Positions 1-8,267 of a stretch of 13,318 bases of DNA are shown piece by piece. The position numbers and the translations under genes are program-made. The DNA is from Ahrensia sp. (GTDB lineage: Bacteria; Pseudomonadota; Alphaproteobacteria; Rhizobiales; Rhizobiaceae). Positions within the stretch are counted from its first letter, which is position 1; every line of letters begins with the position of its first letter. The stretch is from positions 1-13,318 of the forward strand of contig QILU01000216.1 of assembly GCA_003233475.1 (NCBI GenBank), written 5' to 3'. The notes under the pieces were generated by a model. That model was not told the origin of the DNA. It saw nothing but the letters and a program-made list of their open reading frames with translations, and did no database searches.

Positions 1-246
1 CCGGAGGCAAAACGCAAATGGGGGTATTATGTATATCCCCTGTTGGAGGGGGATCGGTTGATTGGGCGCATTGATATGAGAGCAAAGCGCAAGGAAGGGA
101 TTTTGGAAGTTAAAAAAATCTGGCTGGAGGCCAAAATAAAATTAACCGCCGCCCGCCGCGCAAGGCTGGATGCTGAGCTTATTCGTCAGGCTCGTTTAGG
201 CAGGGTTAAGGATGTTATCTGGCTGGAGGGGGCGTTGAATAATTAG
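1..246 (+). CDS. YcaQ-type winged-helix DNA glycosylase, C-terminal end (5' partial)
   Basis: The open frame enters from the left edge and stops with TAG at 244-246, giving about 81 visible residues. The segment W-G-Y-Y-V-Y-P-L-L-E-G-D-R-L-I-G-R-I-D followed by K-A/R-K-R-K-E-G is the C-terminal signature of the YcaQ (HTH_42, crosslink-repair glycosylase) family, as I remember it. Characterised members unhook DNA interstrand crosslinks by removing alkylated bases in the cytoplasm. The catalytic part, in the N-terminal and middle regions, lies outside the window, so activity cannot be judged. The gene converges on the peptidase at 267-692 with a 20-nt gap. An internal TTG at 43 is not the start, because the conserved motif already begins upstream of it. 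Family assignment is fairly sure; the precise substrate is not known. Confidence 0.8.
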   Translation, partial: PEAKRKWGYYVYPLLEGDRLIGRIDMRAKRKEGILEVKKIWLEAKIKLTAARRARLDAELIRQARLGRVKDVIWLEGALNN

Positions 247-266
247 CGCCCGGCCCTACTGATTTC

Positions 267-692
267 CTAACGCCATGTTCTGCGTGGGCCTGTATCAATA
301 TGAATTTGCCCGCCCTGGCTTGGAGGATATAGTTTGTGGCCGCCAACGGCATCTTGTTTTTTAACATAGGCATAAACAACTGCCATACTTGCGCCGCGAA
401 CTTTGAAATCCACCGCCCGGCAGGTTTTGTGGTAGGATTTTGCAGCACCCCCAATACTGCGGTTGTACCAGGGGCTGCGCCAGGTGGAATTCACAGTTAC
501 ATCCCCGTACTTATGAGCTACCCGGCGCAAAACCCGTTTTAAGCCCCATGGCACACACCACGACATTTTTTTGTAGTTTACACTGCCCTGTCCGCCAATT
601 TTGTAAAGGCCGGGCAGGCTGGCACAGGCTGATAAAGTGAACAGTAGACCAAAGAGAAAAATAAGGCGGGATTTTTGCAGATTTTGAAGCAC
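267..692 (-). CDS. M15-type (YcbK-like) peptidase, probable lipoprotein
   Basis: This 141-residue protein has an N-terminal hydrophobic stretch ending in a lipobox L20-S-A-C23, so it is probably a lipoprotein. The rest matches the peptidase M15 fold of zinc D-Ala-D-Ala carboxypeptidase-like enzymes. S69-T-W-R-S-P-W-Y-N-R-S-I-G-G is the core motif, and H88 (SYH), D95 (AVDF) and H131 (IHID) are the expected zinc ligands. The inferred role is trimming peptidoglycan peptides in the periplasm. Two cysteines (46, 91) could form a disulfide and are shared with the neighbour at 845-1564, which is a paralogue. The start is GTG at 692, since there is no ATG in frame before the signal peptide; the ribosome binding site is weak. 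The fold is well supported, but the substrate is inference. Confidence 0.78.
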   Translation of the reverse strand: MLQNLQKSRLIFLFGLLFTLSACASLPGLYKIGGQGSVNYKKMSWCVPWGLKRVLRRVAHKYGDVTVNSTWRSPWYNRSIGGAAKSYHKTCRAVDFKVRGASMAVVYAYVKKQDAVGGHKLYPPSQGGQIHIDTGPRRTWR

Positions 693-844
693 GAAACAAC
701 ACTCTAAGTTACGGAAAAAAGGATTAACGGATCTTCACAATTTTGATTAAAAAACACTTAGATTTGGTGTGGAAACTTGGTTAATCTGCAAGTCTGTACT
801 TTAAAGAGGGGCAATTCTTGGGTGGTTCGGTATGTGAACCGGAA

Positions 845-1564
845 CTACCAGGTGCGTCTTGGGCCTATATCAATATGGTAAAACCCGGAGGGGTAACGTT
901 TGTATCCTCCAACCAAAGGGTGGCGAGCCAGCCAGCGGGCAAGGCCACGGGTGCGGCCGCGGACACGAAAATCAACTGCCCGGCAGCGCAGGTGGTATGA
1001 TTGGCTGTTTCCGCCGACCCTTCGATTATGGCTGGGGCTGCGGTTGGTTGAATTGATAATTACCCGACCGTATTTTTTTGAAACTTGAGCAATTACTTTT
1101 TTCAAACGGCCGGGGACACAACGCCACGGGGCGCGTTTTGAAATTCCTTTGCTGCGTCCGCCTACATAGGCGTATGTGGTTTTCTTTATTTTCCTGATTT
1201 TTTGTTTGGTGCGACGTTTTAGTGGTGATTTTTTACGCTGCTTTTTGCGTTTTGAGATGTGCTGCGTTTTTTGTTTTTTGCTTAAGGTGGTGATTTTGCG
1301 ATTCTTTTTGCCGGGGGCGCGACTTTTCAGTCTGGCTTCACGCCTTTCTGCTCGTTTTTTCAAAAATGCAGATTTTCTTTCTGCGGATTTTTCTTTGGCT
1401 TTTTTGCGGGCAGCAAGAATTTTTATCTGACGTTGGTCTTTGGTTATACCGTTGGAGTAGGAGTTGGAATTGCTCAGCCCCGAAGAGGTTTGGGCGCCGG
1501 CAGAAAGAACTGCGCAAAAAAACAACAATGCAGTATTGCGGCCAAGCCTAAAAAAATAACCCAT
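845..1564 (-). CDS. Secreted M15-type peptidase with long Lys/Arg-rich linker
   Basis: This 239-residue protein has three parts. Residues 1-24 are a Sec signal peptide with probable cleavage after A-G-A. Roughly residues 46-130 are extremely rich in Lys and Arg. Residues 145-239 form an M15-type domain matching the downstream gene at 267-692, with the N-S-T-N-R-S-P and R-R-V-G-G motifs and zinc ligands H191 (SYH), D198 (AVDF) and H230 (YHID). C149 and C194 correspond to the cysteine pair of the paralogue. I prefer ATG at 1564 over the TTG at 1576: GGA lies a few bases upstream of the ATG, and the signal peptide then starts normally. The basic segment could hold the enzyme to anionic cell-wall or outer-membrane surfaces, which is inference. 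The peptidase call rests on motifs; activity is untested. Confidence 0.75.
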   Translation of the reverse strand: MGYFFRLGRNTALLFFCAVLSAGAQTSSGLSNSNSYSNGITKDQRQIKILAARKKAKEKSAERKSAFLKKRAERREARLKSRAPGKKNRKITTLSKKQKTQHISKRKKQRKKSPLKRRTKQKIRKIKKTTYAYVGGRSKGISKRAPWRCVPGRLKKVIAQVSKKYGRVIINSTNRSPSHNRRVGGNSQSYHLRCRAVDFRVRGRTRGLARWLARHPLVGGYKRYPSGFYHIDIGPRRTW

Positions 1565-1772
1565 GTGATTGTCCAATATCGCGGTCGATATATGGAGCGG
1601 AAAAACTCCAACTATACCAAATCGATTACGTGCAGGAGCGCGAGATTATAAATCCGCAAACGGGCAAATGAGCGTCAAATGTGGCAAAGAAATGGAAATT
1701 GGGATTGCTGAATCTAACGAATAATTTCCATCCGATATACTATCACAGTCATAGGTCTAATGGACGTAATCA

Positions 1773-1802
1773 TTGATTAACGTTAATACTCAGTTTTATG
1801 AG
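1773..1802 (+). promoter_or_regulatory. Candidate acs promoter with overlapping palindrome
   Basis: The 282-nt gap between the divergent M15 gene and acs holds TTGATT at 1773-1778, a reasonable -35 box. It is followed 16-18 nt later by weak -10 candidates (TTTATG at 1795 or TATGAG at 1797). A perfect 12-bp palindrome, ATTAACGTTAAT at 1776-1787, overlaps the -35 box and could be a regulator site. The rest of the gap shows nothing I can name. This is a pattern call only. Confidence 0.3.
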
Positions 1803-1832
1803 AGTTTTCGGGCGAGATGCCTTTTCAGAATC

Positions 1833-1838
1833 GGGAGA
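1833..1838 (+). promoter_or_regulatory. Ribosome binding site deciding the acs start
   Basis: GGGAGA lies 8 nt before ATG 1847. The in-frame ATG at 1817 has a poorer upstream match. Starting at 1847 gives 651 residues, almost exactly the length of E. coli Acs (652). Confidence 0.6.
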
Positions 1839-1846
1839 CACTAGGA

Positions 1847-3802
1847 ATGGAAGATAAGGTTTATAAAGTTTCTGCTGATGCAGCCAAACGAGCCCATGTG
1901 GATAAAGCGAAATACAACGAGATGTATGCTCGAAGTATTTCCGACCCGGACGGGTTCTGGATGGAGCATGGCAAACGAATTGACTGGATGAAACCTTATA
2001 CAAAGGCGGGGAATTGGACCTTTGAATATCCCGATGTTGAAATTAAGTGGTTTGAAGATGGAACACTGAATGTTTGCGCCAACTGTGTTGACCGGCATTT
2101 GGAAAAGCGCGGAGATCAGGTGGCGATTATCTGGGAAGGGGACGACCCGAACGATGATGCTAAAATCACCTATAATCAATTGTTTGAGCATGTTTGTCGC
2201 ATGTCGAATGCGATGAAGTCCCATGGGGTGAAAAAGGGTGATCGGGTAACAATTTATATGCCTATGGTGGTGGAAGCGGCTTACGCCATGTTGGCTTGTG
2301 CGAGAATTGGCGCGGTGCATTCTATTGTGTTTGGCGGGTTTTCACCGGACGCCCTGGCGGGGCGAATTGTCGATTGTGATTCTACCTACGTGATTACCGC
2401 CGACGAAGGGGTTCGTGGTGGCAAGCCTGTTCCCTTGAAATCAAATACCGATGCGGCGTGTAAAATTGCAGCTTCAAAAGGGGTGAGCGTAAAGAATGTA
2501 CTGGTGATTAAACGTACCGGCGGCGCGATAGAGTGGGACGCAAATCGTGATATCTGGTATCATGAAGCAGTAGAAGAAGCCTCTTCCGATTGTCCGCCGG
2601 AAGAAATGAATGCGGAAGATCCCCTGTTCATTTTATACACTTCCGGCTCAACCGGACAGCCAAAGGGTGTGTTGCATACAACCGGGGGCTATCTGGTGTG
2701 GGCATCCATGACCCATCAGTATGTGTTTGATTACCATGATGGAGATATTTATTGGTGTACTGCTGATGTTGGCTGGGTGACGGGCCATTCGTATATTGTT
2801 TATGGGCCGCTTGCTAACGGGGCGACCACTTTGATGTTTGAAGGGGTGCCGAATTACCCGGATAACTCCCGGTTCTGGCAGGTGGTCGATAAACACCAGG
2901 TCAATATTTTTTACACCGCTCCAACTGCCATTCGTGCCTTGATGCAATCGGGAGACGGGCCGGTGAATTCCACCAACCGGTCTTCGCTTCGTTTGCTGGG
3001 ATCGGTGGGAGAGCCCATTAATCCTGAAGCCTGGGAGTGGTATTATAATGTGGTGGGTGATGGCCGTTGCCCGATTGTTGATACCTGGTGGCAAACAGAA
3101 ACGGGCGGGATTATGATAACGCCACTACCGGGGGCCACAGACTTAAAACCCGGTTCCGCGACCCTGCCATTTTTCGGAGTTCGGCCGGAACTGGTCGATT
3201 CAGAAGGAGAGCCCGTACAAGGGGCCGTTGATGGCAATTTGTGTTTAACCCATTCCTGGCCGGGGCAAATGCGGTCTGTTTATGGAGACCATGAACGTTT
3301 TGTGCAGACATATTTTTCAACTTATAAAGGAAAATATTTTACCGGAGATGGTACCCGGCGTGATGAAGATGGTTATTACTGGATCACCGGCCGTGTCGAT
3401 GATGTGATCAATGTGTCGGGCCACCGGATGGGAACGGCGGAAGTTGAATCTGCGCTTGTTTCGCACGAATCTGTTTCTGAATCTGCGGTTGTGGGCTATC
3501 CGCATGATATCAAAGGGCAGGGCATATATTGTTATGTTACCTTGATGGCAGGGGTAGAAACAAGCGATGAGTTAAAGGTGGAATTGCGCAACCATGTGCG
3601 CAAAGAAATTGGCCCCATTGCTTCACCGGATGCTATTCAATTTGCTCCGGGGCTGCCAAAAACCCGTTCAGGAAAAATCATGCGCCGTATTTTGCGTAAA
3701 ATTGCCGAGGATGATTTTGGTTCACTCGGCGATACATCTACGCTTGCCGATCCGGCGGTGATGGATGATTTGATTGAAAATCGGCAAAACAGGCAATCAT
3801 AA
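1847..3802 (+). CDS. acs: Acetyl-CoA synthetase (AMP-forming)
   Basis: Acs converts acetate, ATP and CoA to acetyl-CoA, AMP and pyrophosphate through an acetyl-adenylate, in the cytoplasm. The 651-residue product aligns over its whole length with E. coli Acs as I remember it. Visible landmarks are the N-terminal segment ending in S-D-P-D-G-F-W, the P-loop [11 protein letters not shown], the acetate-pocket region around [11 protein letters not shown], the hinge and ATP contacts [10 protein letters not shown], and the C-terminal [11 protein letters not shown]. Its K610 matches the lysine whose acetylation silences Acs in enterobacteria, so the same control is possible here. The gene is complete and is followed after 2 nt by a RidA-family gene, which suggests an operon. 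Confidence 0.97.
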   Translation: MEDKVYKVSADAAKRAHVDKAKYNEMYARSISDPDGFWMEHGKRIDWMKPYTKAGNWTFEYPDVEIKWFEDGTLNVCANCVDRHLEKRGDQVAIIWEGDDPNDDAKITYNQLFEHVCRMSNAMKSHGVKKGDRVTIYMPMVVEAAYAMLACARIGAVHSIVFGGFSPDALAGRIVDCDSTYVITADEGVRGGKPVPLKSNTDAACKIAASKGVSVKNVLVIKRTGGAIEWDANRDIWYHEAVEEASSDCPPEEMNAEDPLFILYTSGSTGQPKGVLHTTGGYLVWASMTHQYVFDYHDGDIYWCTADVGWVTGHSYIVYGPLANGATTLMFEGVPNYPDNSRFWQVVDKHQVNIFYTAPTAIRALMQSGDGPVNSTNRSSLRLLGSVGEPINPEAWEWYYNVVGDGRCPIVDTWWQTETGGIMITPLPGATDLKPGSATLPFFGVRPELVDSEGEPVQGAVDGNLCLTHSWPGQMRSVYGDHERFVQTYFSTYKGKYFTGDGTRRDEDGYYWITGRVDDVINVSGHRMGTAEVESALVSHESVSESAVVGYPHDIKGQGIYCYVTLMAGVETSDELKVELRNHVRKEIGPIASPDAIQFAPGLPKTRSGKIMRRILRKIAEDDFGSLGDTSTLADPAVMDDLIENRQNRQS

Positions 3803-3804
3803 AT

Positions 3805-4200
3805 ATGGCGCGCCGTTTGATTTCAACAGGGTCTCCGTTTGAAAAGATTGCGGGCTATAGCCGTGCGGTTGTGCAAGACACATCTGCGGGGCGGTGGGTA
3901 TTTGTGGCGGGTACCACGGGCTATGACTATGAGAAGATGGTTTTACCAGAATCTATTGAAGCCCAAACAAGGAATTGTCTGAAAACTATCGAGGAGGCTT
4001 TAGCTAAAGCGGATTGTGGTTTTGAGCATGTGGTGCGGTGTAATTACTATGTGACGGATCGCAAATATGTAAAAATCATCTTTCCAATTCTGGGCGAAGT
4101 TTTTGGAGAAATTCGCCCGGCTGCCACCATGGTTATTTGTGAGTTGAATGAACCGGATATGAAAATTGAAATTGAGGTGACTGCATTAAAGGTCGAATGA
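3805..4200 (+). CDS. RidA/YjgF-family protein
   Basis: This 131-residue protein matches the small trimeric Rid (YjgF/YER057c/UK114) family. Motifs seen are F-V-A-G-T-T-G, Q-T-R-N-C-L-K-T-I-E-E-A-L near residues 54-66, R104 in I-R-P-A-A-T-M and the closing K-I-E-I-E-V-T-A-L. The arginine corresponds to E. coli RidA Arg105, which binds the carboxylate of enamine/imine intermediates, and a glutamate at the end (E122 or E124) matches the other conserved active-site acid. RidA itself deaminates reactive enamines released by PLP enzymes; other Rid subfamilies have uncertain roles. ATG follows the acs stop by 2 nt, so translational coupling to acs is likely. The sequence differs enough from E. coli RidA that I do not give it that name. 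Family certain, role open. Confidence 0.9.
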   Translation: MARRLISTGSPFEKIAGYSRAVVQDTSAGRWVFVAGTTGYDYEKMVLPESIEAQTRNCLKTIEEALAKADCGFEHVVRCNYYVTDRKYVKIIFPILGEVFGEIRPAATMVICELNEPDMKIEIEVTALKVE

Positions 4201-4237
4201 GCGCAAGGGCATCATTTGCTCTGGCCTGCTTCTTGAA

Positions 4238-5101
4238 ATGGGTGTAGGCGTGGGAAACTTTTTTCAAGCATCCAACCGAAACGGGATAGTTTTGACCGAA
4301 AAAAATTATTCCACATCTTCTAATACTTCTCTTTTGAAAAACCCCATGGTCTGGAGTCTGGGAAGTCTTGCGGGAAGCTTTTTTGTCCTGATGTTATTTC
4401 GCCTTATGGCGGAGCAGGAGATTTTATTCAGCAATTGGTTTTACAATGCGCAGGCATGTGGTGAGGCCGCGGCTCACAAAATAAGATGCGGATATTTTCC
4501 TGCCAGGCGTTCAGAAGGCTGGATTATTATTCGGAAATTCGGGTTGCGGCTGCCGCAAGTGTTTGCGGCGATAGTGTTGGTTTGGCTGATCTATATTTTG
4601 TGGTTTAAGAATAACAAGAGCCTGGCTAATTTGATGCGGCCATTACATGGTTTGCTGTCGTTGATTATCGGGCCTTTTTTTCTGACCAATGTTATCTTCA
4701 AACCTTTTTGGGGCAGACCGCGTCCATCTCAAACGATGGAATTTAACGGGAATGCCCCTTATGTCCTTCCCGGTGATATTAGCAGTAGTTGTGTTGGGAA
4801 TTGTTCTTTTGTTTCCGGAGAGGCAACGGCGGCGTTTTGGATGTTATGGATTGTACCCTTTTTACCATCTCGTTGGCGCTGGTTGGCCGGTGTGTGTATT
4901 TTTGTTCTGGCGTGTATGATCAGCCTGCTTCGGGTGGCCTTCGGGGGTCACTTTTTGTCTGATGTTGTTATTGGAGCAGGTGTGGCAATATTTTCAATTG
5001 CTTTATCGGCGTGGATTTTACAAATACCAATTGTGAGAAGCGGAATTGAAGTATGGAATAATTTTTCCAACAGGCATTCGTGGGCGGGGAAGTTAAAATA
5101 G
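4238..5101 (+). CDS. PAP2-family membrane phosphatase
   Basis: This is an integral membrane protein of about 287 residues with hydrophobic segments near 38-58, 105-123, 138-154, 200-210, 215-230 and 243-261. It carries the three PAP2 motifs: K155-x6-R162-P163, S193-G194-E195 and R232-x5-H238-x3-D242. The second motif reads V-S-G-E instead of the classical P-S-G-H, so Glu replaces the usual general-acid His. I recall this variant from some alphaproteobacterial and lipid A phosphatase-like members. Possible substrates are undecaprenyl pyrophosphate, lipid A or phosphatidate-type lipids; the sequence does not decide. The start is uncertain: ATG 4238 has no clear ribosome binding site, and TTG 4291 or ATG 4346 would both keep every membrane segment. 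The gene sits 37 nt after the RidA gene and 37 nt before argG. Confidence 0.85.
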   Translation: MGVGVGNFFQASNRNGIVLTEKNYSTSSNTSLLKNPMVWSLGSLAGSFFVLMLFRLMAEQEILFSNWFYNAQACGEAAAHKIRCGYFPARRSEGWIIIRKFGLRLPQVFAAIVLVWLIYILWFKNNKSLANLMRPLHGLLSLIIGPFFLTNVIFKPFWGRPRPSQTMEFNGNAPYVLPGDISSSCVGNCSFVSGEATAAFWMLWIVPFLPSRWRWLAGVCIFVLACMISLLRVAFGGHFLSDVVIGAGVAIFSIALSAWILQIPIVRSGIEVWNNFSNRHSWAGKLK

Positions 5102-5138
5102 ATCGCCTGGAAAACTCAGATATGGAATTGAATAAGTT

Positions 5139-6389
5139 ATGACGAAAATAAAAAAAGGCGACGTGAAAAAAGTAGTACTGGCCTATTCGGGCGGGCTCGA
5201 TACTTCCATTATCCTGAAATGGCTGCAAAGCGAATATAATGCAGAAGTGGTAACCTTCACTGCCGATCTTGGTCAAAGTGATATTGGTGGTGGCGCTGAG
5301 TTGATTGAGGCCAAACGAAAGGCTGAAAACCTTGGCATCAAGGAAATATTTATTGAAGATGTTCGCGAAGAGTTTATCGCTGATTTTGTGTTTCCCATGT
5401 TTCGGGCAAACGCGGTTTATGAAGGGGTTTACTTACTCGGCACATCGATTGCCCGGCCGTTAATTTCCAAACGGTTGATTGAAATTGCCCACCAGACTGG
5501 TGCTGATGCCATTGCCCATGGGGCAACGGGCAAGGGCAATGATCAGGTGCGGTTTGAACTGGCAGCCTATGCGTTGGATCCGGATATTAAAGTGATTGCC
5601 CCCTGGAGGGAGTGGGAATTCAAGTCCCGCACGGATCTGATTGATTTTGCCAATACTCACCAAATTCAGGTATCGAAAGACAAGAAAGGTGAGGCTCCGT
5701 TTTCGGTCGATGCGAATTTGCTGCATTCTTCTTCGGAAGGGAAGGTGCTGGAAGACCCGGCGGTTGAAGCGCCGGAATATGTTTATATGCGCACCATTGA
5801 TCCTCAAGCCGCGCCCGATAAGGCGACGGATATTACCATTGGTTTTGAAAAAGGTGACGCGGTTTCCATCGATGGCAAATCCATGGGGGCGGCGGAATTG
5901 TTTACTAAACTAAATATGCTGGGACATGATAACGGGATTGGGCGTCTCGATTTGGTGGAAAATCGTTTTGTGGGCATGAAATCCCGGGGAATTTATGAAA
6001 CACCGGGGGGAACAATTCTGCTTTGCGCCCACCGGGCAATTGAATCGATCACTCTTGATCGGGGGGCAGCTCACTTGAAAGATGAATTGATGCCGCGATA
6101 TGCGGAATTGATTTACAATGGTTTTTGGTTTTCTCCTGAAAGAGAAATGCTGCAAGCAGCGATTGATCATTCACAGGCTTATGTGGAGGGCGAGGTAAAC
6201 CTGAAACTTTATAAGGGCAATGTTATTGTCACCGGTCGCTCAAGCCCGTCCTCTTTGTATTCTCAAGAGCTTGTTACTTTTGAAGATGATGAGGGAGCTT
6301 ATAATCAAGAAGATGCCCACGGATTTATTCAGCTGAATGCCCTTCGTTTGCGCACCCTGGCGGCGCGGGATAAAAAAAGGCGAGGTTAG
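5139..6389 (+). CDS. argG: Argininosuccinate synthase
   Basis: ArgG joins citrulline and aspartate using ATP to form argininosuccinate, the penultimate step of arginine synthesis, in the cytoplasm. The 416-residue product has the N-type ATP pyrophosphatase loop A-Y-S-G-G-L-D-T-S at 15-23, the [13 protein letters not shown] block at 128-140, A-P-W-R-E-W, and [15 protein letters not shown] at 193-207. All are typical of alphaproteobacterial ArgG. An alternative GTG at 5163 has a better ribosome binding site (AAGGCG) and would give 408 residues starting just before the conserved K-K-V-V-L-A-Y. Compared with homologues I remember, there is a short Gly-rich insertion after D-L-G-Q near residues 47-54. 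The frame is intact. A likely promoter for the next gene starts downstream. Confidence 0.97.
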   Translation: MTKIKKGDVKKVVLAYSGGLDTSIILKWLQSEYNAEVVTFTADLGQSDIGGGAELIEAKRKAENLGIKEIFIEDVREEFIADFVFPMFRANAVYEGVYLLGTSIARPLISKRLIEIAHQTGADAIAHGATGKGNDQVRFELAAYALDPDIKVIAPWREWEFKSRTDLIDFANTHQIQVSKDKKGEAPFSVDANLLHSSSEGKVLEDPAVEAPEYVYMRTIDPQAAPDKATDITIGFEKGDAVSIDGKSMGAAELFTKLNMLGHDNGIGRLDLVENRFVGMKSRGIYETPGGTILLCAHRAIESITLDRGAAHLKDELMPRYAELIYNGFWFSPEREMLQAAIDHSQAYVEGEVNLKLYKGNVIVTGRSSPSSLYSQELVTFEDDEGAYNQEDAHGFIQLNALRLRTLAARDKKRRG

Positions 6390-6418
6390 AGTATTGGTTC
6401 TAAAGGGAAAAATTCATT

Positions 6419-6464
6419 GTTGAATGCGCCTGTCAACTTTTGATGGTTTCGTGCTACATTCAAC
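6419..6464. repeat. Inverted repeat upstream of the TAXI gene
   Basis: GTTGAATG at 6419-6426 is repeated inverted as CATTCAAC at 6457-6464, a perfect 8-bp match separated by 30 nt. A smaller pair, TCAA-CTT-TTGA, lies inside. It sits in the 102-nt gap between argG and the TAXI gene, so it may be an operator or the stem of a leader RNA. I cannot tell which from a single copy. Confidence 0.35.
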
Positions 6465-6491
6465 ACTAAGAAAGTTACGGGGGGCTAATTC

Positions 6492-7775
6492 ATGAAATCC
6501 CTATGGGTTTCCATTTTTGGGTTTATAGTTCTGGTTGCACTTGGCGGGGGCTGGTGGGTTTATCAGGATTCACAAAAAGTAATCACGCTTACGGTTGCGG
6601 CCGGGCCACAGGGCAGCGATTCCCATTCATTGATGCAGGAAATTTCGGAGGTGGTTGCTCGCCACAGTGATACGTTGCGCCTGGAGGTACAGACCAGCCG
6701 CAATTCTTCTGATAATATTTCTCTTATCAATCGGGGAAGTGTCGATCTGGCCACTGTTCAATCCAACACACCCGCCTATACAGGTGTGAATTTAGTTAGC
6801 GACCTGTTTGCTGATTATTTCATGCTGATTGCACGGGAGGATCGTTCGCGTTATCGGGTTCAGGATGTGGTGGGCGCGCGGGTGGCAATTCCTGAAGACG
6901 GTAGTTCCGGCAGCAAATCCTTTTGGTCCGTCATTGATCATTACAGCATTGCTCCGGAAAGTTTCCGCACATTTTCGGTTCCCAGGGCAAAAGGTGTGGA
7001 AGCTTTTCTTCGCGGAAAAGTGGATATGATATTTCTGGTTAATTCCCTTCGTGACCCATTTTTGCTTTTGAATCTGATGGAAGAAGCCCGGCTTCGAAAA
7101 ATTACAATTCGTTTTGTTCCCATTCAACAGGCCAAGGCTATGGCTTTGAAACGGCCATATCTTAAGCCAGAGGTTATCGTTAAGGGAGCCTTTGATGGGG
7201 GTGCACCTTTGCCGGTTCGAGATATTGTTACTCCCAGCGTTCACCGCCTGCTGGTGGCAGGTGCTTCTGTAGACGAAGGTGCGGTGCATGAGTTGACGAA
7301 AGTTATTTTTGAGAATCGCCTTGATTTGCTAATTCGAATGTCTCTTTCCTCAGCAATTACAAACCCGCAAACGACCTCCGGGGCAAGCCTTTCAATTCAT
7401 CCTGGCGCGGCAAAATTTTATGATCGGGATAAGCCGAGTTTCTTGCAGGAAAATTCGGAATCCATGGCGTTCGTAATTACAATATTTGCGATGGTTGGAT
7501 CGGCCCTGTTGGCTTTACGGCGTAACATGCAGAATAAAGCAAAAAATCGCGGGGATGATTACAATGAAACTTTGTTGGACATTTCGGCTCGTGCACGCAA
7601 AACCAAAAGCAAAAAAAATCTAATGGAAATGAAAAAGGAACTTACGGCGATTTTGGAAACGGGCGTTAATGCGCTGGACACGGATCAGATTACGGAAGAA
7701 GGCTTTCAGTCGTTTGCCTTTTTGTGGAGTACTACGCGCGATGAAGTGAGTGGGCGTATGTCCGAACTTTCTTGA
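6492..7775 (+). CDS. TAXI-family solute-binding protein with C-terminal membrane anchor and tail
   Basis: This 427-residue protein starts with a signal-anchor segment (about 5-24). A periplasmic domain follows: L-T-V-A-A-G-P-Q-G-S-D-S at 33-44, G-S-V-D-L-A-T-V-Q at 82-90, the lobe-2 segment G-A-R-V-A-I-P-E-D-G-S-S-G-S at 128-141, and the closing S-I-H-P-G-A-A-K-F-Y near 301-310. These are marks of TAXI (TRAP-associated extracytoplasmic immunogenic) binding proteins. A second hydrophobic segment (about 326-342) precedes a charged tail of some 85 residues that should lie in the cytoplasm. Classical TAXI proteins are soluble partners of a TRAP permease, but none is encoded in this window. A membrane-tethered sensor or adaptor is therefore possible, by inference. 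ATG 6492 follows a G-rich stretch. The stop is 6 nt from the converging membrane-protein gene. Confidence 0.8.
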   Translation: MKSLWVSIFGFIVLVALGGGWWVYQDSQKVITLTVAAGPQGSDSHSLMQEISEVVARHSDTLRLEVQTSRNSSDNISLINRGSVDLATVQSNTPAYTGVNLVSDLFADYFMLIAREDRSRYRVQDVVGARVAIPEDGSSGSKSFWSVIDHYSIAPESFRTFSVPRAKGVEAFLRGKVDMIFLVNSLRDPFLLLNLMEEARLRKITIRFVPIQQAKAMALKRPYLKPEVIVKGAFDGGAPLPVRDIVTPSVHRLLVAGASVDEGAVHELTKVIFENRLDLLIRMSLSSAITNPQTTSGASLSIHPGAAKFYDRDKPSFLQENSESMAFVITIFAMVGSALLALRRNMQNKAKNRGDDYNETLLDISARARKTKSKKNLMEMKKELTAILETGVNALDTDQITEEGFQSFAFLWSTTRDEVSGRMSELS

Positions 7776-7781
7776 ATCATA

Positions 7782-8258
7782 TTAATCGAGCTGTGCAGCC
7801 GTACTTTTTTGTGGCCCAAGCCATCGTCCCGAGCGGTGTCCTGCCAAAAGCCAATGGGTGAAACCGGCCACAAAACCTGAGGCGATTACCGCGAGCCATA
7901 TCTCCCTATTCGTGTAAGGCAAGGCTTCAGATTGGGTGAATTCGGGCAGCAACAGCAAAGCGGCAATCGCGCACAGGCCTCCGGATATAAGGCTGGTTAT
8001 CAGGGATGACATGCGGGCGAATTCAAGAATAAAAAATATCCCAAGTGCCGGATAAAAACTGAGCTGGGCAATACTGAGCCACATGGCCAACAGGAATGTT
8101 GCCGCCCCGATAACGACGAACGGGTCTTTTTGTAACCAGCCGGTATCGGCTCCCAAAAATAATACAAATGTGATGAATCCAGCCGCCACAAACGTGGACA
8201 AAGTGAACGAAAGGGCAAGGGTAATTATCCGAATAAGGGCAAGAAAAAACCGGGTCAT
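7782..8258 (-). CDS. Small integral membrane protein, function unknown
   Basis: I do not recognise this 158-residue protein. It is strongly hydrophobic, with probable transmembrane helices near 8-36, 46-67, 70-100 (possibly two short helices) and 121-141. The last is followed by a polar tail rich in Gly, Arg, Lys and Ser. No catalytic motif or cysteine cluster is visible. ATG 8258 lies 9 nt after the rlmN stop on the same strand, so it is probably translated from the rlmN transcript; it lacks a strong ribosome binding site. Its 3' end nearly touches that of the TAXI gene. Codon use resembles that of its neighbours, so it looks like a real conserved gene rather than a chance frame. Confidence 0.7.
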   Translation of the reverse strand: MTRFFLALIRIITLALSFTLSTFVAAGFITFVLFLGADTGWLQKDPFVVIGAATFLLAMWLSIAQLSFYPALGIFFILEFARMSSLITSLISGGLCAIAALLLLPEFTQSEALPYTNREIWLAVIASGFVAGFTHWLLAGHRSGRWLGPQKSTAAQLD

Positions 8259-8267
8259 TTGTTGGTT

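Noticed and set aside
1176..1430. Plus-strand frame reading like a hydrophobic membrane protein
   Set aside because: It is the complement of the Lys/Arg-rich linker of the minus-strand peptidase. Lys codons read backwards give Phe and Leu, and the minus-strand frame has signal peptide and enzyme motifs.
1817..1846. Longer acs start at ATG 1817
   Set aside because: It has a poor ribosome binding site. ATG 1847 has GGGAGA at 8 nt and gives the family's usual length.
697..6480. Similar short strings near 697-714 and 6461-6480 (CAACACT...GTTACGG)
   Set aside because: The match needs gaps, is only about 14 bases, and the two sites have opposite gene orientation. Chance is the simpler reading.
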